Source of the DNA: Byssovorax sp.
GTDB lineage: Bacteria > Myxococcota_A > Polyangia > Polyangiales > Polyangiaceae
Direction of reading: 5' to 3'
Assembly (NCBI GenBank): GCA_025362495.1
Contig: JANYGI010000139.1
Span: 1 to 64,000, forward strand
DNA length: 64,000 nt
Shown: positions 1 through 8,718 of the stretch, in pieces
How positions within the stretch are numbered: position 1 is the stretch's first letter
Layout of the letters: every line of letters starts with the position of its first letter
Translations under genes and position numbers: made by a program
Notes under the pieces: model-generated
Told to the model about the DNA's origin: nothing
The model's input: only the letters and a program-made list of their open reading frames with translations
The model's database searches: none

Positions 1-24
1 GCTGCGCCACAGGAGGGTAGGATC

Positions 25-942
25 ATGTGGAATGGTATGTTGCAGTTTGCTTCCTTGATCGTGCTGGCGGTGATCGCCTGGTACGCCAAGGAGACCAGCC
101 TATCGCTGGTCCGACTCCGTGTGTTCCTCGACGCGCGGGACATCGAGCACCGGAAAGACAGGACCGACGACCGAAAGGCCCGAGGTGCTCGCGCCCAATC
201 CATTGATATCTGGTTGCGGGACACGCGCGCCATCTGGGGTAAGCTGTTCTCCAGCACCGAGCGGCTTCGTGGGATCGGCGAAGAGCTCGTCGCCCAGGAG
301 CGAACGACCATCGAGATGAGGACCGCGTCCGACCCGACGACGGCAGCTCGCGGCGATCGTGACAGCGACTGCGCGACGCAGGTTCTCGATAGGCCCCCGG
401 CGCGGAGGTCGGCTCCGGTGCCCCACGCGGCGCCCGCCGAGGTGGCAGCGGGGATCGGGCCGCGCCCGCTCCCGGCGAGGAGCGGCCCGGTGTCGCTGGT
501 CTCGACGCGCCGGCCCGCGCCCATCACGGTGCCTGATCCTGGATCGGTGGGAGTTCCCTCTCGACACCGGACCATGACAGGGATCCAACCTGGGCCCGTG
601 GAGAGCGGCGAGCGCCTCTCGTGGGAGGCGCTCAGGCGCGAAGGATTGATCGGGAGCACGGTTCACCGCGGACGCGCGGTCGAGCCGCCGCCGTCGCGAT
701 TTCCCGGGACCATGCTGTCGATGCAAGCGGCGACCGCGGAGCCAGGCAGCGCGCCGATCACGCCCGCGCGCTCGATCGCGGCCGTCCAGACCAGGGAGGT
801 TTGCAAGGAGCCAGGATGCAACGGCGGCTTCGTCGCGATCGGGAACGGAGGAATCGGCCGCTGCCCCGTGTGCGCCGGCTCCGGCCTCGTTGCCGTTCGG
901 CAACCCGAGTGCAATCGACGCGAGGGAGAGGCCACGGCATGA
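25..942 (+). CDS. Membrane-anchored protein with C-terminal zinc-ribbon-like CxxC pairs
   Basis: Function not recognised. The 305-residue product starts with one hydrophobic segment (about residues 5-20), which should anchor it in the membrane. A charged region and a long Pro/Ala/Arg-rich low-complexity stretch follow. The last 40 residues hold two cysteine pairs, C-K-E-P-G-C and C-P-V-C-A-G-S-G, spaced by a glycine-rich loop. The second resembles the CxxCxGxG units of DnaJ-type zinc centres, so a small zinc knuckle is likely (inference). An AGGAGG-like ribosome site lies at 11-16, about 8 bases before the ATG. The stop codon overlaps the ATG of the next gene (ATGA), so the two are probably co-translated. 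Confidence 0.6.
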   Translation: MWNGMLQFASLIVLAVIAWYAKETSLSLVRLRVFLDARDIEHRKDRTDDRKARGARAQSIDIWLRDTRAIWGKLFSSTERLRGIGEELVAQERTTIEMRTASDPTTAARGDRDSDCATQVLDRPPARRSAPVPHAAPAEVAAGIGPRPLPARSGPVSLVSTRRPAPITVPDPGSVGVPSRHRTMTGIQPGPVESGERLSWEALRREGLIGSTVHRGRAVEPPPSRFPGTMLSMQAATAEPGSAPITPARSIAAVQTREVCKEPGCNGGFVAIGNGGIGRCPVCAGSGLVAVRQPECNRREGEATA

Positions 943-1241
943 CCAGACCGCATCCTCGTCAGGCCCGACTTGCTCGAATCCCGGCTGGCCCAACCCGCGA
1001 AGTCGCCGCGCCAGTGCGCCTCGCTCGGAGGGTGATCCGCGTCCCCCGCAGCCTGGACCAGACATTGAACATGATCGCGGAGCGTCTCCTCGACGAGACG
1101 GCGCAAGTCCATTCGTTCTCCGCCGTCATGCGCGGGCTCGTCACGCTGGGTCTGCTGGCGATCACCGAGGCGCCGCACCTGGCGCCGCTGTTCGTCGGCG
1201 TCCGCATCGCCCGAGGCCGGAAGAAGACGTCAACGCCTTGA
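939..1241 (+). CDS. Small basic protein with a ribbon-helix-helix-like segment
   Basis: The 100-residue product begins at an ATG that overlaps the stop of the preceding gene by four bases, which decides the start. After an Arg/Pro-rich tail there is a short beta-strand-like stretch (V-I-R-V-P-R-S-L) and two amphipathic helices (about residues 40-75). This layout recalls ribbon-helix-helix DNA-binding proteins. That reading is an inference from pattern only, because no diagnostic residue can be checked. With the upstream zinc-knuckle protein it forms a two-gene unit of unknown role. Confidence 0.5.
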   Translation: MTRPHPRQARLARIPAGPTREVAAPVRLARRVIRVPRSLDQTLNMIAERLLDETAQVHSFSAVMRGLVTLGLLAITEAPHLAPLFVGVRIARGRKKTSTP

Positions 1242-1279
1242 CGCGACTGTTCCAGCGCGGCGAGCCGACCGCGAGCGAC

Positions 1280-1651
1280 TCAACCGCCAGTCCCGCTAGT
1301 CGCGGTGCTGGGCGGCCACCCGGGAGAGCACGTAGCTAAGCAGTGGTCATCTGCGCAATGACTCACCGCTTTGGAGATATCGCTGCAGCCCGGCTGAAGA
1401 TAGTTCACGCAGTCGATGCAGGCTTTGTCTCTGCACTGCGCGATCTCGGCGCAACAGTTGTCATGGAGGCAAATGTCGCACGGATTTCCTCCGTCTTTGT
1501 CACTCGTGACGAGATAGACACCCTCGCAATTCGGAGCGCCGCCAAAGCCATTCCCACTAGCTGTTGCCGAAGTGCCAAGGTCCTGGCGGCAAGCGACGAC
1601 GACAACGCCCGGCACCGCGAACAGAGCAAACCCAATCAGAAGGGTGCGCAT
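1280..1651 (-). CDS. Small Cys-rich lipoprotein
   Basis: This is a 123-residue exported protein. Residues 1-21 form a hydrophobic signal ending in a lipobox-like V-V-A-C, so C21 should be lipidated. The mature part holds about a dozen cysteines in CxxC and CC arrangements (for example C-D-I-C and N-C-C-A-E), which suggests several disulfides outside the cytoplasm. The gene lies 19 bases downstream of another Cys-rich lipoprotein gene on the same strand, so the pair is probably an operon. I do not recognise a family. Small Cys-rich lipoproteins of this type are frequent in myxobacteria. Confidence 0.6.
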   Translation of the reverse strand: MRTLLIGFALFAVPGVVVVACRQDLGTSATASGNGFGGAPNCEGVYLVTSDKDGGNPCDICLHDNCCAEIAQCRDKACIDCVNYLQPGCSDISKAVSHCADDHCLATCSPGWPPSTATSGTGG

Positions 1652-1670
1652 GGTTCTCCTCGAGGACCTG

Positions 1671-2741
1671 TCAGGGGCGACAGCAAAGCGTAGACGGATG
1701 GATCGGCACAGCGAGACCGCTCGGCTGGCCGCCCATCGGCTCGCATGTGCCCGGGAGGTACGTGGCAGGCTTCGCGGACTTGCTCCCGAGCGCTTGGCCC
1801 GGTGGCTGGATATCGAGGCACGTCGTGCTTGCCGAGCTAACAGGAATTGGCACCAAGGGCGAAGCGCTGCACGTCAGGTTATCGCCCTTGTAGATCGAGA
1901 TCGTGCCTGTACACAGACTTCCGATCGGTGACCCACAGCCACATGCTGAACACTGACGATCGTCCTGGGTTCCTTGGTAGAAGACGTGCCGCTCGGTGAA
2001 TACGTTGCTGGCGTCGGCGGCAGGACAATCATTCTCGCCATTCTGGTAGATGCACAAACTGAAGCCTGGGGGAGTGGGATCGTTCTCTGGAATGCAGGTC
2101 GATCGCGAGAGCCGGCCCGGCGTCCAATCTTTGCCGTCGCAAGCGCGTGCGAATGTCTTCCAGTGCGACGCGATCACCTTCGCTGGCACCGGCGGAGCGA
2201 CCGCGCATCCGTTCTCGGTGATCGCGACCGCGCCGATGGTCAGCGAGAGGGCGGCGCCCGTCGGGACCTGGGTCGTGTCGTCGCAGTGTCCGTCCCACGG
2301 GGCGGGCGCGTCGAACGAGGTGAGGGTGCCTCCGGCGAAGTTGCCGCAGGTTTTCGTGCTCGCGGTGAGCGTCGACGGCAGCGCGCACGATCCAGTCGAC
2401 GGCACGCAGGCGCACGCTTCGCACATGGACGGGGCGACGAGATCGGCGTGCCCTTCGTACGAGATACTCGCCGGCCCATAGGGGCACTCCGGCGCTTGCT
2501 CCTCCGGGCCGAACCAGAGTCGACTCGGTCCGTCCCACCCCAGCGACACGTGCACGGCCTCGCCGGATCCACACCCCGAGCCGGCGTCCTGGTCCTGGTG
2601 GCGGCAGGGACCGGAAAGCCCATCCACGCCGACATGGGCAGGATAGGGATCCATGCAAATACGCCCGTCGATACCCGGGTCTCCCCCGCACCCGACGAGA
2701 ACGACGAGCATGGTCCCCACCCACGAGCCGCGCGCCATCAT
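1671..2741 (-). CDS. Cys-rich secreted lipoprotein
   Basis: The 356-residue product has a short signal with lipobox V-L-V-G-C (C18) followed by a mature region rich in Cys, Pro and Thr. Cysteine clusters such as C-E-A-C-A-C and C-S-A-C-G-C-G suggest a compact disulfide-bonded extracellular domain. No catalytic motif is visible and no function is assigned. The start is the first ATG after a run of in-frame stops; a second ATG follows directly. It is the upstream member of a two-gene leftward unit with the small Cys-rich lipoprotein at 1280-1651. A rival rightward reading of this stretch has no domain-like content. Confidence 0.6.
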   Translation of the reverse strand: MMARGSWVGTMLVVLVGCGGDPGIDGRICMDPYPAHVGVDGLSGPCRHQDQDAGSGCGSGEAVHVSLGWDGPSRLWFGPEEQAPECPYGPASISYEGHADLVAPSMCEACACVPSTGSCALPSTLTASTKTCGNFAGGTLTSFDAPAPWDGHCDDTTQVPTGAALSLTIGAVAITENGCAVAPPVPAKVIASHWKTFARACDGKDWTPGRLSRSTCIPENDPTPPGFSLCIYQNGENDCPAADASNVFTERHVFYQGTQDDRQCSACGCGSPIGSLCTGTISIYKGDNLTCSASPLVPIPVSSASTTCLDIQPPGQALGSKSAKPATYLPGTCEPMGGQPSGLAVPIHPSTLCCRP

Positions 2742-2923
2742 GCGGCGAGGCTATGCCATCACCATGTGAAGAGAACATGAAAAAAGGTGCATAGGTCTGC
2801 GGATGTCTGCTCGCTGAGGGCGCGAACGTCTCCGACGTGGCCCGCTCGTCCATGGTCGAAGCTCGGGAGCCGCCCTCCGGGAGACCCCCTGCCGCTGTTC
2901 CGCGACCGCTTCAGGATCGCGTC

Positions 2924-3154
2924 ATGGCGGTGGAAATTGAGCTGATTGTCCTTGCTCAAGCGCTCGCTCAAATCCTCGCCTTGAGCGCGATGGCGCGCTC
3001 CGAAGTAGTCAAGCTCCTTCAGGACGGCACCGGCATGACGGACGAGCAGGCGAACGAGGTGATCGCCTATGGTCTCACCCATTCGTTGCTGGTCGAGGAG
3101 CCGGCGGAGACAGCCGGGCTCCGGGGAACGTCGAAGTCAGCTCGACGAGCTTGA
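2924..3154 (+). CDS. Small hypothetical protein upstream of the hybrid kinase
   Basis: This is a possible 76-residue protein. The ATG at 2924 begins a plausible amphipathic helical sequence (V-E-I-E-L-I-V-L-A-Q-A-L) and the frame has a believable codon pattern for its first 60 codons. The product resembles no family I know. The end lies within 150 bases of the likely kinase start. No strong ribosome site is visible. It could be a short regulator or simply an open frame, so confidence is low. Confidence 0.35.
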   Translation: MAVEIELIVLAQALAQILALSAMARSEVVKLLQDGTGMTDEQANEVIAYGLTHSLLVEEPAETAGLRGTSKSARRA

Positions 3155-3297
3155 TACCGGCTTCCACTACCCATCCTGGGGACCCGCGGACCACGGAACC
3201 CTGCACCCGCCTGACCGCCTCCGCGCTCTCGCTCTCGGCGTGCGCGGGTGCGCCCTTGACGAGCGGCTCCTCGGGTTCGACACGCCCTCCGCCCAGG

Positions 3298-5634
3298 ATG
3301 AAGAAGCAAGGTGATCCGAAGCTCCACCCCATGAATCTGGTATTACGAGGGCTCCTCAACGGAACGAGCGATCCTATCTATGTCAAAGATCAGCTCGGTC
3401 GCTATGTCTTTGTGAACGCAGCGTGCGCGCGCCTGCTCGGAGCGACCGCGGAGTCGATCGCCGGCAAGCATGATCACGAGCTATTTCGCAGCGAAGAGGC
3501 CCAGCTCATGCGCGAGAAGGATCAAGCGGTCCTGCTCACGGGCCAGCCGCAGACGTTCGAGGAGACCCTGGTTCGACCCGAGGGCACCCACGTTTTCCAT
3601 ACCACCAAGACTGTCTATTATGATCCTGCAGGCGAGGTGGCCGGCATCATCGGAGTGTCCCGCAACATCACGGAGCGCAAGGCCCAGGAGCTGATCTACG
3701 CCCGGCTGGCGGCGCTCGTGGACTTCTCCGCAGACGCCATGATGGGGCTGACGCTCGACGGCACGATCACGAGCTGGAACGCCGCCGCGGAGCAGATGTT
3801 CGGCTACTCGTACCAGGAGGCGCTTGGCCGACCGATCAAGATGCTCGTTCCACCGGAGCGGTACCGGCAGCTCGCGGAGTTCAGCGCGCGCATCCGCCGC
3901 GGCGACCGGATCAGGAACCACGAGACGAGCGGGCGTCGCAAAGACGGGTCGAAGGTCGCGATCGCGCTCACTCTGTCACCCATCGTGGACCCGGTAGGGA
4001 TCATCATCGGGACGTCGATGATTGCCCGCGACATCACCGAGCGCAGGCGGGCCGAGAAGTTCCTGCACGACAGCGAGGAGCGGCAACGGCTCGCCGTCGA
4101 GGCGGCTCACCTCGGCATCTGGTACTGGAGCTGCGAGGACGACGAGCTCGTGTGGACACCGCAGTGCAGGAGCATGCACGGGCTGGGGCCGGAGGACGAG
4201 GTGACCTATGCGCGCTTCCTGGCTCTGGTGCACCCCGACGACCGCGCGCGGATCGAGCAGGCGACCCAGAGCGCCCTGGAGCACCGCTCCGACTACGCCG
4301 CCGAGCTCCGCGTGGTCTGGCCCGACGGTAGCATTCACTGGCTCTCCACGACGGGCCGTGTCGTCAGGTACGGTGACGGCAGCCCCGATATGATGCTGGG
4401 GGTGACGATCGACATCACCACGCAAAAGCAGGTAGAGCAGGAGCGCGCCGAGCTGCTCCGCCGCGAGCAAGAGGCGCGCGCCGAGGCGCAGGCCGCGACG
4501 CGCGCCAAGGACGAGTTCCTCGCCGTGCTCTCCCACGAGCTGCGGGCGCCCTTGCAATCCATGCTGGGCTGGACCCAGATGCTGCAAGCGCCGGGCGTCG
4601 ACCTGCCCAGAATGCAAAAAGGCCTCCTGACGATCGATCGCAACGTCAAGATGCAGGCGCGGCTGATCGAGGATCTGCTCGATGTCTCGCGGATCGTGGC
4701 GGGCAAGCTGCGGTTGGCCAGCGAGCGAGTCGATCTCCTGGCCGTCGTCGAATCGGCGCTCGCGTGCGCGAGGATCGGGGCGGAAGCCAGGTCGATCCAG
4801 CTCGACGCGACGCTCGATCCGCAGGCAGGCGAGGTGCTCGGCGACTCCGCGCGGCTCGAACAGGTAATCTCCAATCTGCTCTCGAACGCGGTGAAGTTCA
4901 CGCCGAAAGGCGGGCGCGTGAGCCTTCGGCTCGCGCGCGACGGGATGACGGCCAGGATCACGGTCGAGGACACCGGCGCCGGGATCTCGCCCGAGTTCCT
5001 CCCGTATGTCTTTGATCGATTCTGTCAGTCGGAGAGTACAATCAAGCGCTCGCATGGTGGGCTTGGCCTGGGCCTGGCGATCGTGCGCCACCTGGTGGAG
5101 CTCCACGGAGGAACGGTGACGGCCGAGAGCGCTGGAGAAGGAAAGGGCGCCACCTTCCGCGTGAGCTTACCGCTCGCCGAGCGCGAGCGCGGCGATCCCG
5201 GGACGCGTCCCTGGCAGTTCCGGCAAAATGAGCCCCGGCCGCCGGTGACGCTCCAGGGCGTGCGCGTCGTGGTCGTCGACGACGATCCCGACACCCGTGA
5301 GCTGCTGGAGACGGTGCTCCGCGCGGCCGGCGCCGAGGTGCATGCCGCGCCCTCTGCGCGCGACGCCATCGACGCGATAGGATCCTTTCGCCCGCACGTG
5401 CTGCTGAGTGACATCGGGATGCCCGACGAGGATGGGTATGCGCTCCTCCGTCACGTGCGGATGCGGGAAGTCTCGGGGAACGGTCACCTCCCTGTCATCG
5501 CCCTGACCGCCTTTGCCAGCCAGGCAGAGCGTGAGCAGGCGCGCGCGCACGGGTTCGACGCCCACCTCGCGAAGCCGGCGAGCCCCCGCGATCTCGCGCT
5601 CGTCATCGCCCAGGTGGTAGCGCGGAGGTCTTGA
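3298..5634 (+). CDS. PAS-PAS-PAS hybrid sensor histidine kinase with C-terminal receiver
   Basis: This soluble hybrid kinase senses an unknown signal, autophosphorylates and can pass the phosphate to its own receiver. Three PAS domains (about residues 15-135, 135-260 and 270-385 from this start) precede a coiled linker, a HisKA domain with H-box S-H-E-L-R-A-P-L (H413), and a HATPase_c domain with an N-box (N-L-L-S-N-A), G1 box (D-T-G-A-G-I) and G2 box (G-L-G-L-G-L-A). The C-terminal REC domain has D705 as phospho-acceptor and K in L-A-K-P. No transmembrane helix is seen. The frame is open to 3151, but the first 49 codons there are low-complexity and non-PAS, so the ATG at 3298 is preferred. 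ATG 3331 is possible. No output domain follows, so a separate partner is expected. All catalytic boxes are present. Confidence 0.9.
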   Translation: MKKQGDPKLHPMNLVLRGLLNGTSDPIYVKDQLGRYVFVNAACARLLGATAESIAGKHDHELFRSEEAQLMREKDQAVLLTGQPQTFEETLVRPEGTHVFHTTKTVYYDPAGEVAGIIGVSRNITERKAQELIYARLAALVDFSADAMMGLTLDGTITSWNAAAEQMFGYSYQEALGRPIKMLVPPERYRQLAEFSARIRRGDRIRNHETSGRRKDGSKVAIALTLSPIVDPVGIIIGTSMIARDITERRRAEKFLHDSEERQRLAVEAAHLGIWYWSCEDDELVWTPQCRSMHGLGPEDEVTYARFLALVHPDDRARIEQATQSALEHRSDYAAELRVVWPDGSIHWLSTTGRVVRYGDGSPDMMLGVTIDITTQKQVEQERAELLRREQEARAEAQAATRAKDEFLAVLSHELRAPLQSMLGWTQMLQAPGVDLPRMQKGLLTIDRNVKMQARLIEDLLDVSRIVAGKLRLASERVDLLAVVESALACARIGAEARSIQLDATLDPQAGEVLGDSARLEQVISNLLSNAVKFTPKGGRVSLRLARDGMTARITVEDTGAGISPEFLPYVFDRFCQSESTIKRSHGGLGLGLAIVRHLVELHGGTVTAESAGEGKGATFRVSLPLAERERGDPGTRPWQFRQNEPRPPVTLQGVRVVVVDDDPDTRELLETVLRAAGAEVHAAPSARDAIDAIGSFRPHVLLSDIGMPDEDGYALLRHVRMREVSGNGHLPVIALTAFASQAEREQARAHGFDAHLAKPASPRDLALVIAQVVARRS

Positions 5635-5687
5635 GCGCTGCCTCTGGAGAGCGAGAGCCTGGTGCTCTCGGGAGCGTCTCCATGGCT

Positions 5688-5835
5688 TCACGCCGCCGGC
5701 ATCCTCGGCAGCTCGATGGAGAACACGCACCCCTGGCCGGGGAGATCCCGCACGCTGAGCGTGCCCCCCATGGCCTCGATGCCTTTGCGGCTGATGGTGA
5801 GCCCGAGACCGAGGCCGATTCGCTGCTGCCCTCGC
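5688..5835 (-). pseudogene. 3' stump of a histidine kinase gene (HATPase G2 box to stop)
   Basis: Read leftward, this stretch encodes only the last part of a HATPase_c domain: the G2 box G-L-G-L-G-L-T-I-S-R, then the E-A-M-G-G-T-L strand and a typical F-S-I-E-L-P ending, with a stop at 5688-5690. Everything upstream (N-box, G1, H-box, sensor) is missing. The homology ends near 5830, where hairpin-rich non-coding sequence begins. It is the broken 3' end of a divergent kinase gene. The opposite strand has no sensible reading here. The right boundary is approximate. Confidence 0.7.
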
Positions 5836-5884
5836 GCTGTGGCTACCTCATCACCTCGCTCCGACCCCGGCCTCCCCGGGGTGC

Positions 5885-5995
5885 AACAGGGTCTTTGACC
5901 CACTCCGAGCGGGTAACCGACGTACCGGGAGTACCTCGCCGAGGTAGTCGGGCGGCGACTACGACGCACTCCGACCGGAGCGGGGAGGTACTCTG
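5885..5995. repeat. Cluster of short hairpins at a rearrangement junction
   Basis: Between two truncated kinase genes lie several perfect inverted repeats. GGGTC-ttt-GACCC is at 5889-5901. TACCTC-gcc-GAGGTA is at 5932-5946. It overlaps GTAGTCG-ggcgg-CGACTAC at 5944-5962. A 9-bp inverted pair (GAGTACCTC at 5929-5937 and GAGGTACTC at 5985-5993) encloses the last two. The octamer CACTCCGA also occurs twice, near 5902 and 5967. No reading frame fits. It looks like the scar of a mobile or recombination-prone element at the deletion joint (inference). Confidence 0.55.
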
Positions 5996-5998
5996 GAC

Positions 5999-7060
5999 GC
6001 GGATGCTGATCGACGGCAAGGTTTCGCCTTCGAAGCGCGAGCACGCGCTCGTCGTCATCGAGCGGAACGCGGTCGCACAGGCGCGCTTGATCGACGATCT
6101 GCTCGACGTGTCGCGGATCATCGCCGGCAACATGCGCCTTCATTTCACGGAGCTCAACCTCGCTCGCCTGATCGAGGCGGCCGTCGACTCCGTGCGGCCG
6201 ACGCTGGACGCCAAGGGCATCGCGCTCCAGGTGCACCTCGAACCCGTCACCGCCCCCGTCGTGGGGGATCCGACGCGGATACAGCAGGTGATCTGGAATC
6301 TCCTCGTCAACGCTGGAAAGTTCACGCACAAGGGTGGTCGGGTCGACGTCACGCTGGCGTGCGAGAGCTCTTTCGCCGAGCTCCGCGTCGTCGACAATGG
6401 TCGGGATATGCGCGCCGATCTCTTGCCGCAGGTGTTCGATCGCTTCAAGCAGGCAGAGACAGGGAAGAGCCGCTCTCAGGGCGGCCTGGGCCTCGGTCTC
6501 GCCATCAGCCGTCACCTGGTCGAGCTTCATCGTGGTCGACTCGAAGCCTACAGCGAGGGTGAGGGGCGGGCTCGTCGTTCGTCCTGAATCTCCCTCTGGC
6601 GCCTCTCCCGGAGTCATCGGAGGTGACGAGCCTCGGTAACCGGCCCAGCTTGGCCGACATCGACGAGCTCGAGGGGCTCCGGGTGCTCGTCGTCGACGAC
6701 GAGGAGGTCGCGCGCGAGCGGGTCACGTCGATCCTCTCCGAGCACGGCGTCATCTTGATCCCTGCGCACAACGCCGCCGACGCCTTCGAGGCGCTGGTGC
6801 AGTATCGGCCTGACGTGATGATCTCGGATATCGCCATGCCGATCGAGGACGGGTATTCGTTCATCCGGCGCGTGCGCCGGCTCCCCCCCGAGAACGGCGC
6901 CGCGACCCCCGCCGCCGCGCTCACGATCCACGCGAGCGCGGAGGATCGCACTCAGGCCCTCGTCGCCGGCTATCAGATGCACATCCCCAAGCCGGCTCAG
7001 GCCGCCGAGCTGGTGGCCGCCGTCGCCAGCCTGGCGCGCATCGCTCGATCGATGAAGTCG
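5999..7060 (+). pseudogene. Broken hybrid histidine kinase: no H-box, frameshift before the receiver
   Basis: Codons from about 5999 encode the second helix of a HisKA domain (A-R-L-I-D-D-L-L-D-V-S-R-I) and a near-complete HATPase_c with N-box-like N-L-L-V-N-A-G-K and G2 box G-L-G-L-G-L-A-I. The phosphorylatable histidine and all sensor domains are gone. The G1 box reads D-N-G-R-D-M where D-x-G-x-G is usual. The frame stops at 6585-6587, but between about 6565 and 6577 a one-base loss shifts the expected F-V-L-N-L-P-L-A ending into another frame. That frame runs directly into a receiver (V-L-V-V-D-D-E, I-S-D-I-A-M-P). Past about 7060 it stays open into the antisense of the next gene, to 7348. 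This was one hybrid kinase-receiver and is now non-functional as a kinase. A freestanding receiver could still be made from 6623. Confidence 0.75.
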
Positions 7061-7169
7061 AGCATTCCAATCGAGGCGAGGCACGCCGGGCAGATGGAGA
7101 GTCCACGCGGGCGAGGCTTCCTCGTTCACCCCCGCGATTCAACCCCCTTCGATCGCGGCCGCGGTGACG

Positions 7170-8492
7170 TCAGAGGCCGGCTTTCCCGATCCCGGCGTGC
7201 GTCAGCGTCTCCCAGGCCATGTGATGAGTCGCCCCGGTGGGGCGGATCGTCGGCAGTAGCTTCTTCGTCTCCGGCAAATCGAGCCCGGCGCGACCGAAGA
7301 GGGCGTTGTACCCTATCTCCCACATGGGATCGGGCGTCGCGTCGGTGAGCTTGCCGCCGCAAAGCCAGCTCGGGACAGCGGCCTTGTCGAGGAACTGGGC
7401 GTGAAACTCGTAGCCTGCGCGCAGGCGCTCGGGCTCCTCGGCGAAGAGGTCGACGCCTTGAATCGTCGCGGTCTCTGCCGCATTGGTCATCGCGGCGAGG
7501 CCATACTGCACGTGACCGAGATCGCGGCACGTCTCCTGGCAGAGGCCGTCGACGAATTTCGACTGGTCGTACCAGAACGCGATGAGCGCGGCGCCGGTCT
7601 TGCTGCCAGTCGGCGGCGGGACGGGCGTGGCGCCGTCGGTCGCGAGGTACACATAGGCGGGGGTGCGCTTGCGCCACTGGTCCACCGAGGTCTTGAAGGC
7701 CGCGTGATCGTCGAGGAACACGGCGATCCCCATCGACGCTTCGATCATGCTCAGCTCCCAGTTGCCGTTGGAGGCGCTGCCATGATCGATGAGCGGCATG
7801 TAGGCCTTTTCGAGCATGACGCCGAACGCGTCGACGTCGGCCTTGGCCCAGCCCGCGTAGGTGTAACGCATGATCTCGGACGCGCGCGGCCAGATCGAGG
7901 CGGCCCACGCGGCCTGGAGCGCCGCATTGCTGTTGGTGTGCTCGACGAGGACGGCCGACCAGGCGTTCATGATCTCGATCGACTTCTTGGCGTGGGCCTC
8001 GTCGCCGGTGAAGTACCAGAGCAGCGCGTGGGCGTAGGCCGCGAGGACGTCGTTCTTCTCCTCGGTGCAGCCATGATCCGGGTTCGACGTTGGGCCGCAC
8101 TCGACGGTGGCGCGCGGCATGGCCTGGTAATCGAGGGCGGCGAACGAGCTCTTCTTCAGCTCGGCGAGCGCGGTGCTCCAGGGCTCGGCGTTCGCCGCGA
8201 GCTTGGCCTTCACGAAGTCGAGCTGGCCTTTGTCGACCTGGACGCCCGGGTGGACGAACGCGTTCGGATCCTTGATCGGACCGCCGCCCGCGCCGCCGCT
8301 GCCGGCGGTGACGGTGGTGCTCGCGGCGCCGCCGACTCCGGTGGTCGCCGCGGCGCCTCCCGTCCCCGCCGCGCCCCCGGATGACGAGGCGCCGGTGCTC
8401 CCGCTCGCGCCGCCGGAGGGACCGCCCGCGCTCCCGCAGCCCCAGGCGAGCGCGAGAGTGGCAGTCAGGAACCCGCTCAGTAGTAGCTTCAT
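7170..8492 (-). CDS. Alginate-lyase-family lipoprotein
   Basis: This is probably a secreted polysaccharide lyase that acts on uronate polymers at the cell surface. The 440-residue product has a signal peptide with lipobox A-W-G-C (C19) and then a Gly/Ser/Thr linker of about 45 residues. The catalytic domain resembles the alpha-barrel alginate lyase family (PF05426): N-G-N-W-E-L-S-M near the middle, C-R-D-L-G-H-V-Q-Y-G-L with its conserved histidine, Y-N-A-L-F-G-R, and H-H-M-A-W-E-T near the end. The frame is open upstream to 8906, but the ATG at 8492 gives a clean lipoprotein signal and is chosen. Substrate specificity is unknown. Its 3' end faces the kinase debris. Longer antisense frames over it are shadows. 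Confidence 0.8.
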   Translation of the reverse strand: MKLLLSGFLTATLALAWGCGSAGGPSGGASGSTGASSSGGAAGTGGAAATTGVGGAASTTVTAGSGGAGGGPIKDPNAFVHPGVQVDKGQLDFVKAKLAANAEPWSTALAELKKSSFAALDYQAMPRATVECGPTSNPDHGCTEEKNDVLAAYAHALLWYFTGDEAHAKKSIEIMNAWSAVLVEHTNSNAALQAAWAASIWPRASEIMRYTYAGWAKADVDAFGVMLEKAYMPLIDHGSASNGNWELSMIEASMGIAVFLDDHAAFKTSVDQWRKRTPAYVYLATDGATPVPPPTGSKTGAALIAFWYDQSKFVDGLCQETCRDLGHVQYGLAAMTNAAETATIQGVDLFAEEPERLRAGYEFHAQFLDKAAVPSWLCGGKLTDATPDPMWEIGYNALFGRAGLDLPETKKLLPTIRPTGATHHMAWETLTHAGIGKAGL

Positions 8493-8718
8493 GGCGGCCG
8501 GTCTTTCGTGAGAGGAAGAGGCCGCCGCCGCCGCGATGACGACGGCGGCCGGCAGCGCGCCGCCGGACGCGAGGGGGAGGTGGCTCATGCGTCGGCAATG
8601 TAGCGGGTTTCGCGCCGCCGTGTTCCGGAGATTGGCCAGGCGATCGCTCGGTCGCGCGGCCCCGGTGATGATAGCCTCTCGCGGCGAGCGCGCCTCGCGT
8701 GAGAGAGGGTGGAGGACC

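Noticed and set aside
2759-3082. Leftward open frame opposite the small gene before the kinase
   Set aside because: The translation is His/Arg/Gly-rich with no fold pattern, and the plus-strand frame has the more natural codon use.
7401-8384. Long plus-strand frame opposite the alginate-lyase-like gene
   Set aside because: The composition is shadow-like (Arg/Gly/Ala) and the minus strand has a signal peptide and lyase motifs.
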